A stretch of DNA of 12,291 nt. Origin: Acidobacteriota bacterium. GTDB lineage: Bacteria > Acidobacteriota > UBA6911 > RPQK01 > JADFOI01. The position numbers and the translations under genes were made by a program. The stretch spans positions 1 to 12,291 of the forward strand of contig JAUXKG010000033.1 of assembly GCA_030624355.1 (NCBI GenBank). Direction: 5' to 3'. The notes beneath the pieces were generated by a model that was not told where the DNA came from, did not search any database, and saw only the letters and a list, made by a program, of their open reading frames with translations. Positions 6,070-12,291 of this stretch are shown one piece after another; positions within the stretch are counted from its first letter, which is position 1; each line of letters begins with the position of its first letter.

Positions 6070-7080
6070 TCAGCTTTCCTTGGCCAGATACCCTTCTCGA
6101 TGACGGACCTTGAGTTTTTCAGGCTTTCCGTCGTGGTCAACATCTGCCGATGCCTCCACCTTGATCTTGCGATACTTGCCGTCCTTTTTGGGATTGGAAG
6201 AAACATAGCTGATGGAATACTGGTTTCTCAGTGAATCGGAAATGGATTGGAAGATTCCCCGAAACTGTTGCACGAAACGGGGGCGAAAAAATTCACCACC
6301 CGTGTATTTGGCGAAATACTGCAGGGTGGCGTCGCCCTGGTAAAGAGATAGACGGACCGTGCCGGGAAGCCAAGGTTCACGGCGAGCCCGCAGATTGCCC
6401 CCCAGGCTGACCGAATAGATCACGACATTCGACCGTTTCACTCTATCCATGGTTTCGTTCAGGTTTTTCTTGCTGAAGGTGTCCAGACCTGAACTGATGA
6501 GAATCACGGCGACCCTCGCATCCACTTCCTGGACGCGATCCAGCACATCGAAGATGGTGTCGTAGAGATTGCTTTCACTGAAAGCTGGATAATTCAGCTT
6601 GCCGAGGGCGCGTTGAACCTCGGCTTTGCTCTGTGTGAAATCGACCAGGATTTCCGGTCTGATGTCATAGGCGACAACTGCAATCCAGTCGTCGTCCCTT
6701 ATCTGCTGCACAAAGGTGTTGGAGGCCAGCCGGGCTTCATAGATATATTCCCAAGGAACTGCTTTGCTAAACTCTGTGACCATCACCGCGGTAATAGGGG
6801 CTTCGATCGGTAGAAAATTGGTGATCTCCTGTTCGACCTTGTCCTCGTAGATCTTGAAATGGTGCTTTTGGAGTCCCTGTATCAGACTCTTTTTCTTGTC
6901 CAGGACTGTCACATCCACCCGCACCTGGTCTACGGAAACCCGAAGAGCGGCTCGACCTTGAGTTGGATCCTCCTTCTCTTCAATGGGAGGTTGTTGTTCT
7001 TGCGCCTGCAGTGGAAGGGAGGCCACACCGGAGATCGAGATAAGGATGGAAAGCAAAAAAGGGCCGGCTGCCTGGTTCAT
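6070..7080 (-). CDS. Exported VWA-domain protein of the acidobacterial VWFA type
   Basis: The 336-residue product begins with a probable signal peptide (hydrophobic residues about 7-24, then LPLQAQ), although its n-region has no lysine or arginine. A short acidic linker follows. Next comes RVSVDQVRVDVTVLDKKKSLIQGLQKHHFKIYEDKVEQEI (about 47-86), typical of the domain preceding VWA in 'VWFA-related Acidobacterial' proteins, then a VWA fold (about 96-290). The metal site is altered: the expected DxSxS reads E103-F-S105-K-A107, and the DG-type loop reads SSGLD (196-200), though T175 in NLYDTI is kept. Metal-dependent ligand binding may be lost. The role is unknown, presumably in the cell envelope. 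No Shine-Dalgarno is visible; a TAGAAT (7090-7095, minus) ends 9 bases before the ATG. Confidence 0.85.
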   Translation of the reverse strand: MNQAAGPFLLSILISISGVASLPLQAQEQQPPIEEKEDPTQGRAALRVSVDQVRVDVTVLDKKKSLIQGLQKHHFKIYEDKVEQEITNFLPIEAPITAVMVTEFSKAVPWEYIYEARLASNTFVQQIRDDDWIAVVAYDIRPEILVDFTQSKAEVQRALGKLNYPAFSESNLYDTIFDVLDRVQEVDARVAVILISSGLDTFSKKNLNETMDRVKRSNVVIYSVSLGGNLRARREPWLPGTVRLSLYQGDATLQYFAKYTGGEFFRPRFVQQFRGIFQSISDSLRNQYSISYVSSNPKKDGKYRKIKVEASADVDHDGKPEKLKVRHREGYLAKES

Positions 7081-7144
7081 GTTGGCATCATTCTAACACA
7101 GGGGATAAGCTCGGATAAGTGTCTGTGATAAGATAATCTAAGAC

Positions 7145-7981
7145 GTGACAATTGTTCAAAAAGAAGAACAACTGTTTTCCTTCATCAGTCGCTATCAGTC
7201 CGCGTTGGTTGCCTTTAGCGGTGGAGTCGATAGCGCCTATCTGGCCTTCGCAGCCCACCGGGTCCTTGGAGAGCGGGCTCGTGCTGTAACAGCACTTTCT
7301 CCCGCGGTTTCGGATTTTCAGAGAAAGATTGCCATTGATTTTGCCCAGCAGTACGGCCTGAACCACCATCTGATCGAAACCCGGGAGATGGAGAATCCGG
7401 ATTACACTGGAAATCCCTCCAACCGCTGCTATTTTTGCAAGACGGAACTGTATAGCCGGTTGGAGAAGTTACGGAAGCAGTGGAGCATGGATGTCATCTT
7501 CGATGGCAGCAATGTCGATGACGTGAGTGACTATCGGCCCGGGCGGAAGGCAGCTCGGGAGCGAGAGGTGGTCAGTCCTTTGATGGAGGTGGGAATCCAC
7601 AAGGAGGAGATCCGTGCCCTGTCCTGCAAACTGGATTTGCCCACCTGGGATCAGCCTGCCATGCCATGTCTTTCTTCCCGATTTCCTTATGGTGTGCAGA
7701 TCACTGACAAGAAGCTTGGCCAAGTGGAGAGGGCGGAGGCCTTTCTGAGAGATCTGGGACTCTGCAATTTTCGGGTCCGCCACCACGAAAACCTGGCCAG
7801 GATCGAGGTCGATCGAAGCGAGATGGCCAGGCTTTTGGATCCCCAGTTATTTGAGCAGATTAGTTCTCACTTGAAGTCGGTAGGATACGACTATGTGACG
7901 TTGGATCTGGAAGGATTTCGCTCGGGCTCCTTGAACGAGGCTTTGAAGAATGATTGCAGAAAAAAGAGGACAGGCTCCTAG
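7145..7981 (+). CDS. larE: ATP-dependent sacrificial sulfur transferase LarE
   Basis: LarE inserts sulfur into the pyridinium dicarboxylate precursor of the nickel-pincer nucleotide cofactor, used by lactate racemase and related LarA-type epimerases. It adenylates the substrate and donates sulfur from its own cysteine. The 278-residue protein has the PP-loop SGGVDS (25-30), NRCYFCK (93-99), FDGSNVDD, and CLSSRFPYG with C175 at the position of the sacrificial Cys176 of Lactiplantibacillus LarE. It should thus be the single-cysteine sacrificial type. The start is a GTG with no ribosome site. A GATAAT (7132-7137) lies 7 bases before it, which suggests a leaderless message. No larA, larB or larC lies in this window. 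The stop codon is interleaved with that of the convergent glycerate kinase gene. Confidence 0.92.
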   Translation: MTIVQKEEQLFSFISRYQSALVAFSGGVDSAYLAFAAHRVLGERARAVTALSPAVSDFQRKIAIDFAQQYGLNHHLIETREMENPDYTGNPSNRCYFCKTELYSRLEKLRKQWSMDVIFDGSNVDDVSDYRPGRKAAREREVVSPLMEVGIHKEEIRALSCKLDLPTWDQPAMPCLSSRFPYGVQITDKKLGQVERAEAFLRDLGLCNFRVRHHENLARIEVDRSEMARLLDPQLFEQISSHLKSVGYDYVTLDLEGFRSGSLNEALKNDCRKKRTGS

Positions 7982-9324
7982 GTGTGAGCGATCAAGACAA
8001 AATGTAGGTCCATCACGTTGGTTTGAGTAGGTCCGGTGATGATTAGATCCTGCAGCTGGGAAAAAAAGTGATAGGAGTCGTTTCGCTCCAAATAGTCATC
8101 AACCGACAAGGACTTCAGTTGGGCCCGGCGAACAGTGTCAGGCGAAGCGAGTGCTCCCGCTGCGTCGGTTGGCCCGTCGATTCCATCTGACCCCACACTG
8201 GCAAATAACACCTGGGAAGACTGCCAATCCTGGATTTGTCGTGCGCAGTGCAAGACAAATTCCTGATTGCGGCCCCCCTTTCCATCTCCGGTTACATGTA
8301 CTGGGGCTTCTCCTCCGGAAATGAGACAACAGGGTGCCGGCAGGGGATGGTTACTGCAAAGGACTTCGCGAGCAATGGCAACGTGCAGTCCGGCGGCCGA
8401 AGCAGTATCACCGGCAATGGAGGAGGACAGAATCAAGGGTGCAAAACCTAATTGTTCCGCCTTGCGGGCTGCGGCTTGGTGTGCCAGGATGTTACTGCCA
8501 ACGATAACATTTTGTACTTGATCGAAACATGGCTCACCTGGTTTCAGTGTCTCTGCAGCAGCATTGGAACCTTTCGATCCGTGACTCAGATGTTCCATGA
8601 CCGGTTCCGGAACGTATTTTCCGATAGCATATCTTTCAAGAATCTCCATACAGTCAGCAAAGGTAGTGGGATCTGCTACGGTGGGACCGGAAGCGATACT
8701 CGTCAAGTCGTCGCCCACCACATCGGAAAGCAGCAGGGTCACGACCTGTGCGCCCCCAGTGTGGTTGAGCAGGCGTCCTCCCTTGATACGGCTCAGGTGC
8801 TTGCGAATGGTATTCATTTCCTGAATCGTAGCCCCACTTTTGAGGAGCAAGGCAGTCGTCTTTCTCTTGTCTTCAAGGGAGACACCGCTCACAGGAGCGG
8901 GCAGGAGAGCCGATCCACCACCCGAGAAAACGACTATGAGGAGATCCCGTGGGGTCAGTTCGCTTTGAAGGAAGTCAAGCATCTGTTGAGCGGCTTGAAG
9001 CCCCTGCTGATCAGGCTCCGTGTGACCGGCTTCTAAAACAGTAGTTGCTTCCAGTTGCCCTCCGTAGTGGTGAGGAACAACCACAACGCCTGAACTGAGC
9101 TGCTCAGACAAAGTCGTCTCAACAGCGCGAGCCATAGGAACTCCGGCCTTTCCCGCGCCTACCAGGAAGATTCTCCGATCCTTAACAGAATAGGAATGGT
9201 CGGCCACCGTAAGGGTGTCTCCATTCCGGTTCAGAAAAGCACGAACGGCTCGTTCTGGCTCCACGGCCTGAAAGGCACTGCGATAGATTTTCTCCAGGGA
9301 TGATCGAAGATCAGCTGAGATCAT
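7978..9324 (-). CDS. Glycerate kinase, type 2 (GckA/TtuD, MOFRL family)
   Basis: The enzyme phosphorylates D-glycerate with ATP in the cytoplasm; members of this family usually make 2-phosphoglycerate. The 448-residue product covers both expected domains. The N-terminal GCK domain has GAGKA (56-60), FSGGGSALLPAP (133-144), TIRKHLSRIKGGRL (172-185), SDVVGDD (200-206) and ASGPT (211-215). The C-terminal MOFRL domain has ISGGEA (335-340), GGRNQEF (350-356) and GSDGIDGPTDAAGA (378-391). All family blocks are present, so it should be active. The ATG at 9324 is preceded by a perfect TATAAT only 6 bases upstream, so transcription would start at the start codon itself. It is divergent from the glycosyltransferase gene (74-base gap), and the two may share glycerate as metabolite. 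Hydroxypyruvate-related roles in the glyoxylate or serine pathways are also possible. Confidence 0.93.
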   Translation of the reverse strand: MISADLRSSLEKIYRSAFQAVEPERAVRAFLNRNGDTLTVADHSYSVKDRRIFLVGAGKAGVPMARAVETTLSEQLSSGVVVVPHHYGGQLEATTVLEAGHTEPDQQGLQAAQQMLDFLQSELTPRDLLIVVFSGGGSALLPAPVSGVSLEDKRKTTALLLKSGATIQEMNTIRKHLSRIKGGRLLNHTGGAQVVTLLLSDVVGDDLTSIASGPTVADPTTFADCMEILERYAIGKYVPEPVMEHLSHGSKGSNAAAETLKPGEPCFDQVQNVIVGSNILAHQAAARKAEQLGFAPLILSSSIAGDTASAAGLHVAIAREVLCSNHPLPAPCCLISGGEAPVHVTGDGKGGRNQEFVLHCARQIQDWQSSQVLFASVGSDGIDGPTDAAGALASPDTVRRAQLKSLSVDDYLERNDSYHFFSQLQDLIITGPTQTNVMDLHFVLIAHT

Positions 9325-9330
9325 GGGTAC

Positions 9331-9358
9331 ATTATAGCGATACTAGAGGAGCGGCCAA
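9331..9358 (-). promoter_or_regulatory. Promoter of the glycerate kinase gene, predicted leaderless
   Basis: On the minus strand, TTGGCC (9358-9353, 4 of 6 to the -35 consensus) and a perfect TATAAT (9336-9331) are 16 bases apart. Six bases separate the -10 from the ATG at 9324, so the usual start point falls on the A of the start codon. No Shine-Dalgarno sequence is present, which agrees with leaderless initiation. Confidence 0.6.
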
Positions 9359-9369
9359 CCGGTTGCTCC
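9348..9369. promoter_or_regulatory. Hairpin or inverted repeat between the divergent glycerate kinase and glycosyltransferase genes
   Basis: GGAGCGGCC (9348-9356) can pair with GGTTGCTCC (9361-9369) around AACC, giving 9 pairs including two G-U. The centre AACCGGTT (9357-9364) is also a perfect palindrome. It overlaps the -35 regions of both predicted promoters, so it could be an operator for a shared regulator. It could also be chance. Confidence 0.35.
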
Positions 9370-9392
9370 CTCCAGATAGTTGGTGTTAAACT
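9363..9392 (+). promoter_or_regulatory. Possible extended -10 promoter of the glycosyltransferase gene
   Basis: TAAACT (9387-9392) is preceded by TGT at 9384-9386, an extended -10 arrangement, with a weak TTGCTC -35 (9363-9368) at 18 bases. The -10 ends 6 bases before the GTG start at 9399, the same spacing as for the divergent glycerate kinase gene. Confidence 0.35.
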
Positions 9393-9398
9393 CCACAT

Positions 9399-10643
9399 GT
9401 GGGTGACTTTCATCAATCGGGTCCGATTAGCACCCTCCATCGACTGGGCGAAGTCAACGTTGAGAGGCTGGAAGCGCAGTTACTTGGATTCAGCAGAAGG
9501 CGCCCAATCTCCTTGGTGTTGCCCTGTCTCTACTCCGAACTTCAGGGTGAAGCCCTGGACCGCATTGTAGAGGATCTCAAAGAGGTCCGTTACATCGATC
9601 AGAGCGTGCTGAGCATGGACCGCATGGATCGTGATCAATTCCAAGAGGCCGCCTCCTACTTTTCACAACTCCCTCAGCGATTGCGCATTCTGTGGCATGA
9701 CGGGCCCAGAATGAAGAAACTGGTTCGCGAGTTGGAAAGTCATGAACTGCCGGTAGGGGAGCAAGGGAAGGGTCGGGGGAGTTGGTTTTCCTTTGGCTAT
9801 GTGTTGGCCACAGAGAGAGCCTCTGTGATCGCTCTTCACGATTGCGACATCGTGTCCTATAGCCGCGGGTTGCTGGCGCGCCTCTGCTATCCAGTGACCA
9901 ACAACCAACTTGGATACGAATACTGCAAGGGATACTATGCCCGCTATGGGGAACGTCTTTATGGACGTGTGACGCGGCTTTTCCTGACGCCACTGCTTAG
10001 ATCGCTGAGCCAGCTGGCAGGGAATGTTTCGCTTCTCGAGTACTTGAAGAGCTTTCGCTATCCACTTTCCGGTGAATTTGCCATCACTAAGGATTTGGCG
10101 AGGGTGAACAGGATTCCGGCTGACTGGGGACTGGAGATTGGCATGCTGTGTGAGGTTTATCGGAACTGTTCTCTCAAGCGGGTTTGCCAGGTGGATCTGG
10201 CAGACAACTACGAACACAAACACCAGGAGCTTTCACCCCAGGATCCGACCAGAGGGTTGATGAAGATGAGCGTGGATATCGCAGACTCACTGCTGCGAAC
10301 CCTGGCCACCGAAGGGGTGGTCATGAGTGAATCCTTCTTTCGTACCCTCTCTACCTCTTATCAGCGCTCCGCAGAGGATATTATTCGTTGGTACAGCGAC
10401 GATGCTGCGCTTAACGGCCTGGAATTTGATCGACACGTCGAAAATATGGCGGTGGACGCATTTCGGAAAGCCCTGGAAGTGGCCTCAAGAAATTTCGTGA
10501 GTGATCCACACGGAGCGGTGTTGATCCCTAACTGGAACCGGGTGAGCTCGGCACTTCCCGGATTTATGGATCGGCTCCGTCAGTCGGTCGAAGATGATAA
10601 CGAGATGGTCTCACTGAACCGGGAAGAAGTGGTACAGAATTAG
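9399..10643 (+). CDS. gpgS: Glycosyltransferase, glucosyl-3-phosphoglycerate synthase-like (GpgS)
   Basis: The 414-residue protein has a GT-A fold. The metal-binding DxD motif is H147-D148-C149-D150. A second block, P222-L-S-G-E-F, is followed by D242-W-G-L-E-I-G, and then Y271-E-H-K-H-Q, as in glucosyl-3-phosphoglycerate synthases, which transfer glucose from an NDP-sugar to 3-phosphoglycerate. The product is the precursor of glucosylglycerate, a compatible solute. The exact donor sugar cannot be read from the sequence; mannosyl transfer is possible. No matching phosphatase gene lies nearby. The GTG start gives the family-like N-terminus GDFHQSGPISTLHRLG, and there is no earlier good start or ribosome site. 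It is divergent from a glycerate kinase, which supports a glycerate-linked role. The repeat element begins 11 bases after its stop. Confidence 0.8.
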   Translation: MGDFHQSGPISTLHRLGEVNVERLEAQLLGFSRRRPISLVLPCLYSELQGEALDRIVEDLKEVRYIDQSVLSMDRMDRDQFQEAASYFSQLPQRLRILWHDGPRMKKLVRELESHELPVGEQGKGRGSWFSFGYVLATERASVIALHDCDIVSYSRGLLARLCYPVTNNQLGYEYCKGYYARYGERLYGRVTRLFLTPLLRSLSQLAGNVSLLEYLKSFRYPLSGEFAITKDLARVNRIPADWGLEIGMLCEVYRNCSLKRVCQVDLADNYEHKHQELSPQDPTRGLMKMSVDIADSLLRTLATEGVVMSESFFRTLSTSYQRSAEDIIRWYSDDAALNGLEFDRHVENMAVDAFRKALEVASRNFVSDPHGAVLIPNWNRVSSALPGFMDRLRQSVEDDNEMVSLNREEVVQN

Positions 10644-10653
10644 AGTTTTTCCT

Positions 10654-10900
10654 AAGCCCGAATTATTCATAAATTATTTACTGCAGTGCCGCAATCATCC
10701 GCGCTGACTGTGTTGTACTGCCTTGTTAACACGGATTCCACGGATTAACGAACACGGATTGACACGGATTCGGAGGTTTGTGAGTGGTACGCCTTGTCAT
10801 CGCGGCGCTTTCTTCACTACGCTCAGTGAAAGGTCTCTTCACTGCGCTCAGATGAAGGCGACACCACTTCGTGACAAGAACCTATGAATAATTCGGGCTA
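10654..10900 (+). repeat. Complete 247-base repeat element with terminal inverted repeats (copy C, MITE-like)
   Basis: The left end 10654-10671 and right end 10883-10900 are inverted copies of 18 bases with one mismatch (TAGCCCGAATTATTCATA). Inside are, in order: TTTACTGCAGTGC, four CACGGATT repeats (10730-10770), the block shared with window bases 2-21, two CTTCACTRCGCTCAG repeats (10812-10826 and 10837-10851) that can form short hairpins, and CACTTCGTGACAAG. No open frame of note is present. Both outer ends carry TA or nearly so, which might be a TA target duplication but is not decisive. It occupies nearly the whole 261-base gap between two convergent genes and might also serve as a two-way transcription stop. 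Confidence 0.75.
10730..10770 (+). repeat. Four short direct repeats of CACGGATT
   Basis: CACGGATT occurs at 10730, 10739, 10753 and 10763, at unequal steps of 9, 14 and 10 bases. The units are too short and too irregular for a CRISPR array. They form the middle section of the repeat element. Similar strings occur in intergenic repeats of many bacterial genomes. Confidence 0.7.
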
Positions 10901-10904
10901 GTTC

Positions 10905-12041
10905 TCAGTTTCTTATTTTTGACTTCAGGTTCAGGTAGATCGCTCCATCCTTTGGACTTCCTGGGGGATAGAGTTGGCGAATTCGATATCGAATGAGTCC
11001 CAGTCCTGCCCCTCCTCCGATCGTCATTGAAAGCAGGAACACAGTCATCAACATGGACCGCTCGAAAACGCCCAGAAGAGTCAAAATTTCGTCTCGACTG
11101 TGCCGGGGTATGGGGTCGACGTCCTTTTCATAAATCCACTTGATTGTAGGTGTATAGTGGACTTTCTCCAAGACTCTCTGTGCTTCTGGCTCCGGTCCGA
11201 AGAACAGAGCGATCAGCACGCCAACCCGCTTCATATAGACTCCTTGGGGGGAAAAGTACGACTCCATGGCGTCTTGTAGCTGGACCGATCGATCTGCCGC
11301 TAGCGCTACAGTCGGGTATCCCAGAAGGAAGAGGGAATAATTGCCAGGCAGGTAGCGGGCGAAGGCTATTTCGACGTCTTTTTCAAAGCCGATCTTCGTA
11401 TGGAGCTCCTTGGGGAAGTGGTTGTTGGAGGCAAAGGAAGATTTTCCGAGGTAAAAACGAACTGACTCCTGGATCAGGCCGTCCTGGGGAAGGTGGACCA
11501 CGGTAACGGGATGGAGATTGATCAGCGGAATGGCCTCCACCAACGCTGCAGCCAACTCTTGAGCTTCCCTCCAGTTGGCCTCTGTAGTCGATGAGTGGAT
11601 CAAACGAAAAAAATAAACTCCTCGCCAGAAGCAGAGACTGTCCGCATGTTTGTGATTATCAACGGACAGTTTGAGGCGGTTCTTGGAATGGTTCTCGGAG
11701 TAGGTGTCCCATGTCGAAAATATTCCAAACGTCCCGGCAGCATCCTGCATTTCATATACCTCCAGCTCCCATGGAGGATGAGGCAGGGAATTCTCAGAGC
11801 GAATCCGCCAGCGGGAATAGGAGAGCAGAATGTATTCGTTCAGCACCGAGCGGCTGAAGGGGCCAATCCGATCCTGTTTCTGTGGGTCTGCGATCTCGGC
11901 TATTGCTTCAAAGCTGTAGCCGGTCAGCTCCGGAAAATACTGTTCAACGTTAGCTGCGGCGCCAAGGGTGCCGCAGGGAATGGTCAACAGGATCGCATAG
12001 ATCAGGTTTCTGCAGAGACTTCGTGTGAGGGGAGAACACAT
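10905..12041 (-). CDS. Exported, membrane-anchored protein of unknown function, DUF6599-like
   Basis: The 378-residue product has a probable N-terminal signal sequence (MCSPLTRSLCRNLIYAILLT, ending around GAAAN) and a C-terminal membrane segment at about 330-350 (MLMTVFLLSMTIGGGAGLGLI), followed by a basic tail (RYRIRQ). The part between should lie outside the cytoplasm. It contains EQYFPELTGYSFE, ELEVYEMQDAAGTFGIFS, FWRGVYFFRL and QESVRFYLG, which resemble the DUF6599 family; no biochemical role is known to me. The upstream ATG at 12053 overlaps the TATAAT of the predicted promoter, so the ATG at 12041 is preferred; the longer form would add MILS. It shares direction with the amidase gene upstream but appears to have its own promoter. 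Its stop is 4 bases from the repeat element. Confidence 0.75.
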   Translation of the reverse strand: MCSPLTRSLCRNLIYAILLTIPCGTLGAAANVEQYFPELTGYSFEAIAEIADPQKQDRIGPFSRSVLNEYILLSYSRWRIRSENSLPHPPWELEVYEMQDAAGTFGIFSTWDTYSENHSKNRLKLSVDNHKHADSLCFWRGVYFFRLIHSSTTEANWREAQELAAALVEAIPLINLHPVTVVHLPQDGLIQESVRFYLGKSSFASNNHFPKELHTKIGFEKDVEIAFARYLPGNYSLFLLGYPTVALAADRSVQLQDAMESYFSPQGVYMKRVGVLIALFFGPEPEAQRVLEKVHYTPTIKWIYEKDVDPIPRHSRDEILTLLGVFERSMLMTVFLLSMTIGGGAGLGLIRYRIRQLYPPGSPKDGAIYLNLKSKIRN

Positions 12042-12051
12042 GCTCAGTATC

Positions 12052-12080
12052 ATTATACTCGCATTGTTTTCACCTGGCAG
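12052..12080 (-). promoter_or_regulatory. Promoter of the DUF6599-like gene
   Basis: On the minus strand, CTGCCA (12080-12075, 4 of 6) and a perfect TATAAT (12057-12052) are 17 bases apart. The -10 covers the first in-frame ATG (12053) and ends 10 bases before the second (12041). The message would then have a leader of only about 3-4 bases. Confidence 0.55.
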
Positions 12081-12098
12081 ATTGAGGAAGGCAGGGTC

Positions 12099-12291
12099 CT
12101 ACGGTTGCAGAGCGGCGCGGCGTTGTTTGAGAGGAACGGTTCCCAAGGCTCGAAAATACTTCTCGACTCCGGTGTAGATGGCCTCTGCCGCAGCTTCTTG
12201 TCCCTGTTGTTTCTTCAAGTAGCCTTCCTCTGAGGGATTGCTGATGAATCCGATCTCAAGCAGGATGCCTGGCATGTTCAGATTGATCAGG
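12099..12291 (-). CDS. N-acetylmuramoyl-L-alanine amidase, C-terminal part only (cut by window edge)
   Basis: The reverse strand reads in frame from the window edge to a TAG at 12101-12099, giving 64 residues. It contains LNMPGILLEIGFISNPSEEGYLK, the C-terminal motif of Amidase_3 (AmiA/B/C, CwlC-type) zinc amidases, in which the glutamate of the LLEIGF stretch is catalytic. These enzymes cut the bond between muramic acid and the stem peptide in the periplasm, usually for cell separation. The C-terminus continues about 40 residues past the motif and ends basic (KQRRAALQP). The N-terminus and zinc histidine lie outside the window, so the subtype and any localisation domain cannot be seen. The DUF6599-like gene begins about 57 bases downstream on the same strand. 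Confidence 0.85.
   Translation of the reverse strand, partial: LINLNMPGILLEIGFISNPSEEGYLKKQQGQEAAAEAIYTGVEKYFRALGTVPLKQRRAALQP

Noticed and set aside
8452..9036. Long open frame (194 codons) on the plus strand opposite the glycerate kinase gene
   Set aside because: It is antisense to a clearly conserved enzyme, has no ribosome site and its translation resembles no family. Neighbouring shadow frames overlap it.
10730..10770. CACGGATT repeats as a CRISPR-like array
   Set aside because: Units are 8 bases with irregular 1-6 base gaps, no spacers of useful length and no cas genes.
12042..12053. ATG at 12053 as the start of the DUF6599-like protein
   Set aside because: It overlaps the best -10 box of the gene, and the ATG at 12041 gives a more typical signal sequence. 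It is kept only as an alternative.
11595..12233. 212-codon plus-strand frame overlapping the DUF6599-like gene and the amidase end
   Set aside because: The minus strand carries two recognisable proteins here with signal peptide and motif evidence; this frame is their shadow.

Overview
This window looks like ordinary chromosomal DNA of mid GC content, most likely from an Acidobacteriota member. The lineage is inferred from three things: a secreted VWA protein of the type described as the 'VWFA-related Acidobacterial domain', a DUF6599-like exported protein, and a glucosyl-3-phosphoglycerate synthase-like glycosyltransferase next to a type-2 glycerate kinase. No 16S rRNA or other decisive marker is present.

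Layout. Bases 1-196 are non-coding and hold two decayed ends of a repeat family. Then come, on the plus strand: trpS (197-1198), the condensin-partner genes scpA and scpB (1262-2532, overlapping by 7 bases), a roughly 310-base gene-free gap, rluB (2848-3606), a riboflavin synthase gene with an unexplained C-terminal extension (3645-4838), and a DHBP synthase with a decayed GTP cyclohydrolase II half (4936-6057). A secreted VWA protein lies on the minus strand (6070-7080), divergent from larE (7145-7981). larE converges on a minus-strand glycerate kinase (7978-9324), and the kinase diverges from the glycosyltransferase gene (9399-10643). A 247-base repeat element fills almost the whole gap before a convergent minus-strand DUF6599-like gene (10905-12041). 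The window ends inside a minus-strand N-acetylmuramoyl-L-alanine amidase gene, of which only the C-terminus is present.

How the genes relate. trpS is housekeeping; scpA and scpB form the kleisin and winged-helix partners of Smc, and rluB commonly follows them. The two riboflavin genes supply the DHBP synthase and riboflavin synthase steps, but the GTP cyclohydrolase II half lacks its zinc cysteines, so a separate RibA must be encoded elsewhere. The glycerate kinase and glycosyltransferase pair fits glucosylglycerate metabolism. The amidase and DUF6599-like genes lie in the same direction, but a good promoter sits between them.

Most notable: (1) the riboflavin synthase fusion; (2) the decayed GCH II domain; (3) an iron-sulfur-type cysteine set in TrpRS; (4) a non-coding repeat family with shared terminal inverted repeats at four places, including a minimal 28-base palindrome; and (5) several -10 hexamers so close to start codons that the transcripts would be leaderless. 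I see no phage, insertion-sequence transposase, CRISPR array, tRNA or rRNA gene, and no convincing new multi-gene system.
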